54,170 nucleotides of DNA from Treponema sp. (lineage in GTDB: Bacteria; Spirochaetota; Spirochaetia; Treponematales; Breznakiellaceae): positions 34,494-88,663 of the forward strand of contig WQSW01000004.1 in assembly GCA_009787695.1 (NCBI GenBank), in the 5' to 3' direction. Under the pieces are notes generated by a model that was not told the origin of the DNA, did no database searches, and was given only the letters and a program-made list of their open reading frames with translations. Numbering within the stretch: the first letter of the stretch is position 1; every line of letters begins with the position of its first letter. This document shows, piece after piece, positions 45,650-53,949 of the stretch. Made by a program: the position numbers and the translations under genes.

Positions 45650-47902
45650 ATGTATTCAAACCCGTCCTATCTTGATCCTCTCAACGATGAGCAGCGGCGC
45701 GCTGTTTTGCATACAGGAAAACCTTTGCTGATACTTGCGGGTGCAGGTTCGGGCAAGACAAGGGTGATTACAACAAAAATTGCGTGGCTGATCAGAGAAC
45801 AAGGATTAGATCCGCGATCCATTTTAGCTGTGACATTTACAAATAAGGCGGCAAGAGAAATGGCAGAGCGTGCGCGGCAGATTGATCCGCGTGCAGGCGA
45901 TGCAATGTTAAGAACTTTTCATTCATTCGGCGCGTGGTTTTTAAGGCGTAACAGTATTTATGCGGGAATTGATTCGGGGTTTGTAATTTATGATGATGAT
46001 GATGTTATTTCCCTCCTTTCAGGTATATGGGAAAACACACCGAAGCCTGAGATAAAACATTTTGCGCATAACATTTCCAGAGCGAAAGATTATTTTTTAT
46101 CTCCTGATGATGCTGAACTTTCTCTTATCGATCACAGCAAAAGATTCCGTAATGTTTATAAACGCTATGAAGAGCGCATGGCACAGATTGGTAATGTTGA
46201 TTTCGGCGATTTGATCAAAAAACCTGTGGAGATTCTTTGCAGTCAGCCGGAGATCGCGCAGCGTTTCCGAGATCGTTTTTCCGTAATAATGGTGGACGAG
46301 TATCAGGATGCAAATGTGGCGCAGTTCCGCTTATTAAAAGAATTGTGCGGACCTGAAACATATGTATGCGTAGTCGGCGATGACGATCAATCAATTTACC
46401 GTTTTCGCGGCGCAGAAGTAAAAAATATTTTAGAATTTCCAACCCGTTTTGAAGGAGCGGACATAATCCGCCTTGAACAAAATTACCGCTCCACTTCCCC
46501 CATTTTAAAAGTTGCTTCTTCAGTGGTGGATAACAATCGGGGTCGGCTTGGAAAAATTTTACGCTCCGAAAAAGGGGACGGCGCATTACCGGTACTCGCT
46601 TACCTCATCGATCAAACTGTGGAAGCATCGTTCTGCGCTGATAAAATCGAAAGTTCGGTTAAACGAAAAGAAACAACATGGTCAGATTGGGCTATCCTTT
46701 ATCGGACAAACGCGCAATCCGCTGTTTTTGAATCTCTTTTTATGAAAAGAAGAATTCCCTACCGCGTTGTAGGCTCGCTTAAATTTTATGAACGCGAAGA
46801 AATAAAAGACGCGCTCGCGCTTTTGTCGCTCCTTGTAAATCCCCGTGACGAAGTTGCTTTCCGCAGAATTGTAAATAAACCTGCAAGGGGGTTGGGACCT
46901 GTTACGGTGCAAAAAATAATTGAAAACTCGATGATAAACGATAATAATTTATTGGAAGCAGGTAAAAAACTTGAATGCACTCCGAAAGCGCGTGCAGGGT
47001 TTAATGAATTTATCAAAGTGATAGAAGGCGGTAAAGCTATACTGGACGGTGAAATGTCACCTAACAAAAAATCAAAAATAAATAAGAGCAAAAAATTAAA
47101 ATCCGGTAAAGGATTATCGGCATGTATAGAACAGATGATAATCGATTCAGGGATTGCAAAATATCACGAAGAACAAGATGAAATATCAGGCAATTCAAAA
47201 ATCGGCAACTTGCAGGAATTGCTGAATATGGCGATTACTTATCCGAACAGCATTGAAGGTTTACTCAATTTTTTGGAAAATATCGAGTTAGATAGATCGT
47301 TAAAAGAGAATGACGAAAGCTCTCAAAATTCTGTAACACTGATAACTTTTCACAACACAAAAGGTTTGGAATTTAAACGTGTAATAATGACAGGTCTTGA
47401 AAACGGAATTTTTCCCAGAGAGGATAAAAAAGGCGAAGAACTTGAAGAAGAACGCCGTCTTTTTTATGTAGGCGCAACACGCGCAATGGACGAACTTTAT
47501 TTAACAACTTGCAGGCAAAGGTTGACAAGAGGAAAAACTGAGTTTATGAATGTGTCAATGTTTTTATATGAAATTGACAAAAATTGTTTAAAGGGCGACA
47601 CTCATATTTTAGGAAGTAGTTCTGTAAAAATTCGCCAGCCTATTGCAGCACGAAACTTTAATCCGTTCAATTTGCAGCCTGCAGTTCAGCAATCAACAGT
47701 GCAAGCGGAACTTGAAGAGCGTGCCGGCTGGCGCAGAGGGCAGAGGCTTTTTCATGACAATCACGGTTACGGAGCTGTAATGGAAGTAAAAGAAAGCGAT
47801 GACGGTCCTGTTGTAAGAGTAAAATTTGAAAACGGACAGGAAACCTATTTTTTAAGCGAATATCAAAGCAGGGCTTTTGAAAAAATAGGAGATGATGCAT
47901 GA
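45650..47902 (+). CDS. pcrA: UvrD/PcrA-type 3'-5' DNA helicase
   Basis: 750 residues from the ATG at 45650; an earlier in-frame start at 45557 would lie upstream of the promoter. SF1A motifs in order: Q motif (LNDEQRRAV), Walker A (GAGSGKT, K36), Ia (FTNKAAREM), II (MVDEYQD), III (GDDDQSIYRFRGA), IV (NYRS), V (TFHNTKGLEF) and VI (YVGATRAMDEL). The C-terminal 60 residues form a Tudor-like module (GQRLFHDNHGYGAVMEV) typical of PcrA. It acts in nucleotide excision repair and removal of replication obstacles. A Lys/Ser-rich linker (PNKKSKINKSKKLKSGKG) replaces part of domain 1B/2B. A gene overlapping by 4 bases follows. Confidence 0.95.
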   Translation: MYSNPSYLDPLNDEQRRAVLHTGKPLLILAGAGSGKTRVITTKIAWLIREQGLDPRSILAVTFTNKAAREMAERARQIDPRAGDAMLRTFHSFGAWFLRRNSIYAGIDSGFVIYDDDDVISLLSGIWENTPKPEIKHFAHNISRAKDYFLSPDDAELSLIDHSKRFRNVYKRYEERMAQIGNVDFGDLIKKPVEILCSQPEIAQRFRDRFSVIMVDEYQDANVAQFRLLKELCGPETYVCVVGDDDQSIYRFRGAEVKNILEFPTRFEGADIIRLEQNYRSTSPILKVASSVVDNNRGRLGKILRSEKGDGALPVLAYLIDQTVEASFCADKIESSVKRKETTWSDWAILYRTNAQSAVFESLFMKRRIPYRVVGSLKFYEREEIKDALALLSLLVNPRDEVAFRRIVNKPARGLGPVTVQKIIENSMINDNNLLEAGKKLECTPKARAGFNEFIKVIEGGKAILDGEMSPNKKSKINKSKKLKSGKGLSACIEQMIIDSGIAKYHEEQDEISGNSKIGNLQELLNMAITYPNSIEGLLNFLENIELDRSLKENDESSQNSVTLITFHNTKGLEFKRVIMTGLENGIFPREDKKGEELEEERRLFYVGATRAMDELYLTTCRQRLTRGKTEFMNVSMFLYEIDKNCLKGDTHILGSSSVKIRQPIAARNFNPFNLQPAVQQSTVQAELEERAGWRRGQRLFHDNHGYGAVMEVKESDDGPVVRVKFENGQETYFLSEYQSRAFEKIGDDA

Positions 47903-48684
47903 ACCTCCCGGTTATTCTGCGCGCAAGAGATTACCGTCTCTACACAAAAAACCAACGCCTGGTTGACCTATGGCTAAACGGCGGCGCGGCTATCATGGGA
48001 CACACTCCGTCTAACCTGTTACGCGAAATAAAAAACACTGCAAGCCGCGGTCTTTACGCACCCTTCCCGCATTTTACAGAGGGACGCTTATTAAAAGCAT
48101 TATCAAAACTTTTACCGGCTCACAATTTCCGCATCTACGCCGCACCGCCGCAAGAATTAATCACGCTCTTTGAAGACGGCAAAGCAAAATTATGGAGACC
48201 TTTCAAAAACCCTGAAGCGCCTTTCGCCGCAGATGAAAACGCACCTCTCTTAATACTTGTACTGCCCGGTATCAGTCTTTGGTGCGGCGGATTACCGATG
48301 GGTTTGTGCGTAACAGCGCAACAAATGCACAAACAGAGCTTACAGTTACCGGAGGGCGAAACTTTATCCCCTGTTTTATTAGCTGCTGCAGCACGCGGAG
48401 TGTACGACATCTTAGCCGCGCCGCAAAGGGCAAAACCTTTATTACCGCGTATCGATAAAATTTGCACACAACAAACTGAAAACAAAGTATGCATCTGGAA
48501 GAGAGAAGGTATCTATCTCACATTAAAAGAAGAAATTAAAACAGAAGAATGGGAAACGCTTTTCTGTCAATTTTTAGAAGCAGGTTTCCTTCTTCCGCCG
48601 ACTCAATCTCATCCTTTGATTCTTCCCGGCGAAATGTCAGCGGGGGAGGAAGCGAAATTGGCGGGATTGTTGTGTTCTTTGTAA
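47899..48684 (+). CDS. Degenerate class-III aminotransferase-like protein
   Basis: 261 residues. The first 75 (RLVDLWLNGGAAIMGHTPSN, SRGLYAPFPHFTEGRL) resemble the N-terminus of PLP-dependent class-III aminotransferases such as glutamate-1-semialdehyde aminomutase. Known members have about 430 residues, and here the cofactor-binding core with its Lys is not recognisable. The middle (PLLILVLPGISLWCGGLPMG) and the end (FLEAGFLLPPTQSHPLILPG) look like shortened remains of the fold. It starts within the helicase stop (ATGA overlap) and is intact, so it is expressed with it. A non-catalytic role is inferred. Confidence 0.65.
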   Translation: MNLPVILRARDYRLYTKNQRLVDLWLNGGAAIMGHTPSNLLREIKNTASRGLYAPFPHFTEGRLLKALSKLLPAHNFRIYAAPPQELITLFEDGKAKLWRPFKNPEAPFAADENAPLLILVLPGISLWCGGLPMGLCVTAQQMHKQSLQLPEGETLSPVLLAAAARGVYDILAAPQRAKPLLPRIDKICTQQTENKVCIWKREGIYLTLKEEIKTEEWETLFCQFLEAGFLLPPTQSHPLILPGEMSAGEEAKLAGLLCSL

Positions 48685-48743
48685 AATTTGACTTTATTAT
48701 TTTTATACAATGTCTAAACTCAAAAAATAAAGTGATTTACAAT

Positions 48744-49871
48744 TTACAAATAATCAATAAAATTGCTCTTATTAATTAAATGAAAATTAATTTCAGGATA
48801 CGCTTCTTTAAATGCAGCAGGGTAAGAAACATTTTTCTTTTCATTCCATTTAAATTCATATGCAGACCAAACACCGTCTGCTTCGTGAATTAAATCAACT
48901 TCCTGACTTTGTTTTGTACGCCAAAACCAACGGCGGGCAAAATTTCTTGTGTTTTTATCTTTTTTCAATAACTCCGCCATTATAAAATTTTCCCATAATA
49001 TTCCGATATCATCGCGTAATTCAAGAGGATTGAATGCAGAAATTAATGCATTGCGTACACCGTTATCATAAAAATAAACTTTTTTACTTGCCTTTAGTTC
49101 GTTGCGAAGATTTCTGCTGTAAGATGTCAGCCTGTAAATAATAAAAGCTTTTTCCAGAAGATCGATATATTTTTCTACTGTTTTAGAATCCATCCCTATC
49201 ATAGTTCCTATTTCAGAATATGAGATTTGAGAACCTGTCTGAAATGCCAACGCCTGTAAAAGCCTTGTGATTTTATCGGCTTTCTGTAAACTTTCCCAAA
49301 TTAAAACATCTTTGTATAAGTAACTTGTTACAAGTTCAAGCAAGCGTTCTTTTTCTTCTCCGGGATGCATAACAATCTCAGGATAATAGCCGTATATTAA
49401 ACGAGTTTCCAAATATCCCTTTTCCTCAAACTCGCTGCTTTCGTTTGCCATTTCCCTAAAAGACAACGGTAACAAATGATACTCCCATTTTCTTCCGGTT
49501 AAAGGTTCATTAATTTTATTTGCTAAATCAAAAGATGAAGAACCTGTTGCTATCACTTTTATATCATCAAGATAATCCGTAAACATCTTTAATTTTATAC
49601 CGATGTCTTTTATCATTTGCGCTTCATCAATTACAATTATTTTTTTTTTCCCGATTATTGATTTTATACTTTGAACAGATAAATCGTTAAATAAAGATTG
49701 AGTCTGCGCCTGGTCGCCGTATAACCAAAGCACAGAAGTATTGTCCTTTAATAAGTGTTTTAATAAAGTTGATTTTCCAACTTGTCTTGCACCGTAAATA
49801 ATTATCGCCTTCTTATCTGCTAATTTAAGTAAAATGTCGGTTTCCTGTATCCTTGTTACATAGTTTCCCAT
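48744..49871 (-). CDS. AAA-family ATPase with DUF4143
   Basis: 375 residues from the ATG at 49871 (MGNYVTRIQ); an upstream TTG at 49889 would precede the -10 box. Walker A is GARQVGKST (27-35) and Walker B is IIVIDEAQ. A sensor motif (ATGSSSFDL) is followed by a winged-helix-like part (ISYSEIGTMIGMDSKTVEKY). The C-terminal DUF4143 region carries a nuclease-like signature (WFWRTKQSQEVDLIHEADG, YEFKW). These ATPases are widespread in bacteria and archaea and often stand alone; their function is poorly known. TATAAT ends 6 bases before the ATG, so the message should be leaderless. Confidence 0.88.
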   Translation of the reverse strand: MGNYVTRIQETDILLKLADKKAIIIYGARQVGKSTLLKHLLKDNTSVLWLYGDQAQTQSLFNDLSVQSIKSIIGKKKIIVIDEAQMIKDIGIKLKMFTDYLDDIKVIATGSSSFDLANKINEPLTGRKWEYHLLPLSFREMANESSEFEEKGYLETRLIYGYYPEIVMHPGEEKERLLELVTSYLYKDVLIWESLQKADKITRLLQALAFQTGSQISYSEIGTMIGMDSKTVEKYIDLLEKAFIIYRLTSYSRNLRNELKASKKVYFYDNGVRNALISAFNPLELRDDIGILWENFIMAELLKKDKNTRNFARRWFWRTKQSQEVDLIHEADGVWSAYEFKWNEKKNVSYPAAFKEAYPEINFHLINKSNFIDYL

Positions 49872-49876
49872 ACCTA

Positions 49877-49950
49877 TATTATAACCCAAATTCCTAAAAT
49901 GTTATAATTTTCTTGGAAAATATTCCGAAAAAGTCATAACTTTCTTGGAA
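49877..49950 (-). promoter_or_regulatory. Promoter region with two 18-base direct repeats
   Basis: TATAAT (minus strand, 49882-49877) is followed by 6 bases and the ATG at 49871; no clear -35. Upstream, GTTATAATTTTCTTGGAA (49901-49918) and GTCATAACTTTCTTGGAA (49933-49950) are direct repeats 32 bases apart, about three helical turns. They could be tandem operator sites for this ATPase gene. Confidence 0.5.
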
Positions 49951-49986
49951 TCCACAGAAAGAGCACTGTTCACAAATCCCCCGCCC

Positions 49987-50015
49987 TTGAATCTTCCCTT
50001 AAAATTCATCATAAT
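49987..50015 (+). promoter_or_regulatory. pyrG promoter (leaderless)
   Basis: TTGAAT (49987-49992), a 17-base spacer and CATAAT (50010-50015), with ATG at 50024. No Shine-Dalgarno in the gap. Confidence 0.65.
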
Positions 50016-50023
50016 TATATTAC

Positions 50024-51652
50024 ATGAACAAGTTTATTTTTGTCTCAGGCGGTGTTTGCTCAAGTTTAGGAAAAGGTGTTGCGGCTTCTTCGATAGGAGC
50101 GCTTCTGGAAAGCAGGGGTTTGAATGTCCGTATGGTAAAATGCGACCCCTATATCAATGTCGATGCTGGAACTATGAGCCCTTATCAACACGGCGAGGTT
50201 TATGTCACCGATGACGGGGCGGAAACTGACCTTGATTTGGGCAATTATGCCCGTTTTACAAAGGGGCGCTTGAGCCTTGCTAACTCAATCACTACCGGGC
50301 AGGTTTATGAATCTGTCATCCGTAAGGAAAGGGAAGGGAAATATCTTGGAAAGTGCGTGCAGGTAATCCCCCACATAACCGATGAAATAAAAAGCCGTAT
50401 TCTTACTGTTGCCAACGAAGATACTGATAACGATATTGTAATCATCGAAATCGGCGGAACGGTCGGCGATATTGAGTCTATCCCCTTCCTTGAAGCCGCC
50501 CGGCAGATGATCCACGAACAAGGCAAAAAAAACGCCATCTCTGTTCACCTAACGCTAATCCCGGAAGTTGCGTGCGGCGAATTAAAAACCAAACCTACTC
50601 AGCATTCTGTAAAAACAATGCTGGAAACAGGTATCCAGCCTGACATATTGATTTGCAGATCGCCGGTTATGCTTGATGAACCGACTTGCCGGAAAATCGC
50701 TCAATTTACAAATGTTGACCGTGATGCGGTTTTTACTTCTCCTGATATCAACACAACAATCTATCAAATACCGATGGTTTTCTTTGATCAAAAACTTGAT
50801 GAAGTAATTTTACGGAAAATGGGAATCGAAAGCCGTCATGCCGATATGCGCCCTTGGCATTCTGTGATGGAAAAATTTGCTTCCAGACAGGGAAAAGTAC
50901 GCATCGGCGTTATCGGAAAATACATGGATATTAATGATACTTACATATCACTGTATGCGGCGTTGTTTCATGCAGGACTCGAAAACGGCGTTAATGTTGA
51001 ATTGGAAAAACTCGATTCATCTGCACTTGAAGATAAAGATAATACCGATGATATACTGGGGAAAAACGGTTTAAATCTGGACGGTATTTTAGTTCCAGGC
51101 GGTTTCGGACAACGCGGAATTAATGGAATGGTAAAAGCGGCGGCATGGGCAAGAGAAAATAAAAAACCGTATTTTGGAATTTGTCTTGGAATGCAAATAA
51201 TGGTGATTGAATGGGCACGCAATGTTTTAAAATGGACTGATGCGGATTCAACTGAGTTCTCTCCCGATTCAAAGCACCCTGTTGTAAGCCTTCTTGTAGA
51301 ACAGGTAAACGTAAAAAATTACGGCGGGACAATGAGGTTAGGTGCAAGCGAAACTGTTAACGAAGAGGGTTCTCATATAATGGCAGCTTACGGTAATGAA
51401 AAAATTATAGAACGTCACCGTCACCGTTATGAATTTTCCAATCAATACCGTAACGAAATGACAAACTCCGGTTTAAAACTTGCAGCTTTTAATTCAGACG
51501 GTTCTTTGGTTGAATGTATTGAATGGCCCCATGAAGATCATCCTTGGGGATGCGCGGTTCAATTCCACCCTGAATATAAATCAAAACCGAATAAACCTTC
51601 TCCCCTCTTTAAGGATTTTATCGCAGCTTGTATAAAAGAACAAAAAGGATAA
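50024..51652 (+). CDS. pyrG: CTP synthase
   Basis: 542 residues, the normal length. It aminates UTP to CTP with glutamine and ATP. The synthetase domain begins FIFVSGGVCSSLGKG (P-loop-like) with KCDPYINVDAG, MSPYQHGEV and ETDLDLGNYARF. The GATase domain has C387 (GICLGMQ) and the HPEYKS His-Glu pair. It is first of a run pyrG-lptC-lptA-lptB and reads into lptC after 2 bases, tying pyrimidine supply to an envelope cassette by position only. Confidence 0.97.
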   Translation: MNKFIFVSGGVCSSLGKGVAASSIGALLESRGLNVRMVKCDPYINVDAGTMSPYQHGEVYVTDDGAETDLDLGNYARFTKGRLSLANSITTGQVYESVIRKEREGKYLGKCVQVIPHITDEIKSRILTVANEDTDNDIVIIEIGGTVGDIESIPFLEAARQMIHEQGKKNAISVHLTLIPEVACGELKTKPTQHSVKTMLETGIQPDILICRSPVMLDEPTCRKIAQFTNVDRDAVFTSPDINTTIYQIPMVFFDQKLDEVILRKMGIESRHADMRPWHSVMEKFASRQGKVRIGVIGKYMDINDTYISLYAALFHAGLENGVNVELEKLDSSALEDKDNTDDILGKNGLNLDGILVPGGFGQRGINGMVKAAAWARENKKPYFGICLGMQIMVIEWARNVLKWTDADSTEFSPDSKHPVVSLLVEQVNVKNYGGTMRLGASETVNEEGSHIMAAYGNEKIIERHRHRYEFSNQYRNEMTNSGLKLAAFNSDGSLVECIEWPHEDHPWGCAVQFHPEYKSKPNKPSPLFKDFIAACIKEQKG

Positions 51653-51654
51653 AA

Positions 51655-52344
51655 ATGAAAAATACTGTAATCATTTTGGTTTATACAATTACTTTTCTCT
51701 TTGTAACTTTATTTACCGCATCCTGTACATTCGATTACGGTGAAACCGACGGCTCAGAAAGAGAATCTCCGGATTTAATAATGGAAAATGTTGAGTATGT
51801 ACGCGTCAGATCATATGATCCGATTGCACGCTTTCAAGCTGAACGTGCAGAACGTTATGAAAAACAAGGGATAATGAAATTACAAAACTTTATTTTTGAA
51901 CAATACGGTGAAAAAGGTGAAGAAGTAAACGCTTACGGCAAAGCAGGATATGCATCAATCGTTATCGGAACCGGCGATATTTCTATGGATAACGGCGTCA
52001 GAATCGAAGTAGAATCAGAAGACATCATTTTAGAAACTAAACAGCTTGAATGGAAAGATGAACCGCGTATCCTTTCTACACCCGAAACAAGCGAAGTAAA
52101 TATCTATCAGGAAAACGGAACTCACTTTATAGGTACAGGTCTTTATGCAGAAACCCGCTCCCGCAAATGGGAATTTAAAAACCAAGTGACAGGTATTTTT
52201 ATCTCTGATGATGAAAGCGAAGAAATTGAAAAAGATGTTTCGGAAGAAGATCCGGAAACAATTCAAAGTATTGTAACAGAAGAGATTAAAGAAGAACAAC
52301 CTGAAAAGTATTGGGAGGATAAGCACTTTGAGGTTATTAAGTAA
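51655..52344 (+). CDS. lptC: LptC-like lipoprotein
   Basis: 229 residues from the ATG at 51655, which has AAAGGA just upstream and starts a lipoprotein signal ending TASC (Cys24). An earlier in-frame start lies inside pyrG and would disrupt the signal. The middle (RFQAERAERYEKQGIMKLQN, YEKQGIMKLQNFIFEQYGEK, then VESEDIILETKQLEWKDEPR) has the beta-jellyroll pattern of LptC/OstA family members. The C-terminal 45 residues are acidic. It is followed at once by an LptA-like gene and LptB, so an envelope glycolipid export role is inferred. Spirochaetes of the Treponema type often lack LPS, so the cargo is unclear. Confidence 0.75.
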   Translation: MKNTVIILVYTITFLFVTLFTASCTFDYGETDGSERESPDLIMENVEYVRVRSYDPIARFQAERAERYEKQGIMKLQNFIFEQYGEKGEEVNAYGKAGYASIVIGTGDISMDNGVRIEVESEDIILETKQLEWKDEPRILSTPETSEVNIYQENGTHFIGTGLYAETRSRKWEFKNQVTGIFISDDESEEIEKDVSEEDPETIQSIVTEEIKEEQPEKYWEDKHFEVIK

Positions 52345-52963
52345 CTTTTTAAAACGGCTTTTATTTTCTCATCTTTTTCTTTTAAGTCTGAGCCTTTCAT
52401 TTGTAGCGGCAGATATATTTACATTTAAAGCGGACAGAATGTCAGGCTCACGGGCTTTAGGCAGGGAAACAACAATATTAATCGGCAATGCGGAGGTAAG
52501 GTCTGACAATTTATTACTGCGGGCAGATGTAATTGAAATTCACGGAGACAACAATCAATTTATAATTTGCAAAGGCAATGTTTGGGGGCATGAAGAAGAA
52601 AAAAACATTTTGTTTATTACCGACAAACTCAGTTATGACCGAATCCAAAAAGTTGCAAGACTGGAAGGCAATTCAACGCTTGAAGACAGAGCAAACGCAA
52701 TAGTGGCAAGAGGTCAATTCATCGAGTATGATGATCAAAATGAAATCGCTGTTTTTCAAATATCGGTGCGTTTATTCAAGGACGATATGGTATGCCGCTC
52801 GCAATATGCAATTTACAGACGGCAGGAAAAATTGCTGGATATGTCCGGCTTTCCGACAGTACATAAAAAAAACGATGAATTCAGCGCAAACAGAATTCGT
52901 GTCGATTTAGATACAGACGATGTAATGATGGAAGGTTCTGTCGCAGGAACAATAATCAATTAA
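52328..52963 (+). CDS. lptA: LptA/OstA-like periplasmic protein
   Basis: 211 residues. The start is TTG at 52328: GGGAGG ends 9 bases before it, and the frame then gives a signal peptide (cleavage near VAADIF). OstA-fold motifs are visible: [60 protein letters not shown], and later strands of the same pattern. LptA forms the periplasmic bridge between LptC and LptD. It overlaps lptC by 17 bases, indicating coupling. Confidence 0.82.
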   Translation: MRLLSNFLKRLLFSHLFLLSLSLSFVAADIFTFKADRMSGSRALGRETTILIGNAEVRSDNLLLRADVIEIHGDNNQFIICKGNVWGHEEEKNILFITDKLSYDRIQKVARLEGNSTLEDRANAIVARGQFIEYDDQNEIAVFQISVRLFKDDMVCRSQYAIYRRQEKLLDMSGFPTVHKKNDEFSANRIRVDLDTDDVMMEGSVAGTIIN

Positions 52964-52980
52964 AATATTCAGGGTTATCA

Positions 52981-53868
52981 ATGGAAGAAGAAAACGAAGA
53001 CGGTTTAAACAATTCAGAAAACGAAAATCCCGAATACCAAAACGATCCTGTTACAGATGAAAACAATTCACAGCAAGCTTCTTTAGAAACCTCCGATTTT
53101 TTAAATGCGTCTGATTCTTCAGAAACACAAGTTTCTTTAGAAGCGCATACACTCGGTGTATCAAACCTGCATAAAAAATTCGGAAAAAAAGAAGTTGTCA
53201 AAGGTGTAAGTTTTACCATGAAAAACGGCGAAGTTGCCGGGCTTCTTGGTCCCAACGGTGCGGGTAAAACTACAATCTTCTACATGATAGTCGGCTTTTA
53301 CCAACCCACAGAAGGTACTGTCCTCATGGATAATATCAATATAACTGCAAAGCCGATGTACCGCCGCGCAAGAATGGGGATAGCCTACCTGCCGCAAGAA
53401 GCATCAATCTTCCGTAAACTTACTGTTGAGCAAAATATCTGGGCTATACTGGAAAGCCGCAAAGACATCAATAAAGAGCAAAAAAAAGAGAAACTGGAAA
53501 ACCTATTAAACGAATTCAGCATAGGGCGCATCCGCTCCCAATTCGGCTATACCCTTTCAGGCGGGGAGCGCCGCCGCACCGAAATCGCCAGAGCTCTCGC
53601 TACCGAACCTAAATTCCTGCTTTTGGACGAACCTTTTGCGGGCATCGATCCCATCGCTGTCTTTGAGATTAAGCAAATTATCCGCCACCTTGCCAGCAAC
53701 GGCATCGGCATACTTATAACAGACCACAATGTCCGCGACACTTTGGAAATTACACATGAAGCTTTCATTATTGCAGACGGATTAATCTTCGCAAGGGGAG
53801 ATAAAGACGTTATTTTGAATGATGAAATGGTCAGAAAAGTATATTTAGGCAGTGAATTCAAGATGTAA
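52981..53868 (+). CDS. lptB: LptB-type ABC-transporter ATPase with N-terminal acidic repeat extension
   Basis: 295 residues. The ABC core begins near residue 57. Walker A is GPNGAGKT at 90-97, the Q-loop region is [11 protein letters not shown], the signature is LSGGERRR, Walker B is [11 protein letters not shown] and the switch is ITDHN, all as in LptB. The first 55 residues are a Glu/Asn/Ser-rich extension absent from E. coli LptB. Part of it (53077-53148) is four 18-base repeat units. AGGG precedes the ATG. It powers extraction of lipid cargo by LptFG, which are not in this window. Confidence 0.92.
   Translation: MEEENEDGLNNSENENPEYQNDPVTDENNSQQASLETSDFLNASDSSETQVSLEAHTLGVSNLHKKFGKKEVVKGVSFTMKNGEVAGLLGPNGAGKTTIFYMIVGFYQPTEGTVLMDNINITAKPMYRRARMGIAYLPQEASIFRKLTVEQNIWAILESRKDINKEQKKEKLENLLNEFSIGRIRSQFGYTLSGGERRRTEIARALATEPKFLLLDEPFAGIDPIAVFEIKQIIRHLASNGIGILITDHNVRDTLEITHEAFIIADGLIFARGDKDVILNDEMVRKVYLGSEFKM
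53077..53148. repeat. 18-base tandem repeat (TTCTTTAGAAAC family) in lptB
   Basis: Units at 53077, 53095, 53113 and 53131. The first, third and fourth are close (GCTTCTTTAGAAACCTCC, GATTCTTCAGAAACACAA, GTTTCTTTAGAAGCGCAT); the second has diverged. They match the units at 30609-30680 but are read here on the other strand, giving different peptides. Confidence 0.7.
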
Positions 53869-53881
53869 ACCCCTTTTTTCC

Positions 53882-53910
53882 TTGACATTCGTTACTATTT
53901 AGTTTATTCT
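53882..53910 (+). promoter_or_regulatory. rny promoter
   Basis: TTGACA (53882-53887), a 17-base spacer and TATTCT (53905-53910). The leader of about 33 bases ends in AAGGGGTGA before ATG 53950. Confidence 0.7.
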
Positions 53911-53949
53911 TACAATGATTTTGAATATTCTTCGGTAAGGGGTGAAGCA

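Noticed and set aside
45639-45660. A tRNA or small RNA between guaA and the helicase
   Set aside because: The 85-base gap is filled by the two divergent leaderless promoters and has no cloverleaf or stable hairpin.
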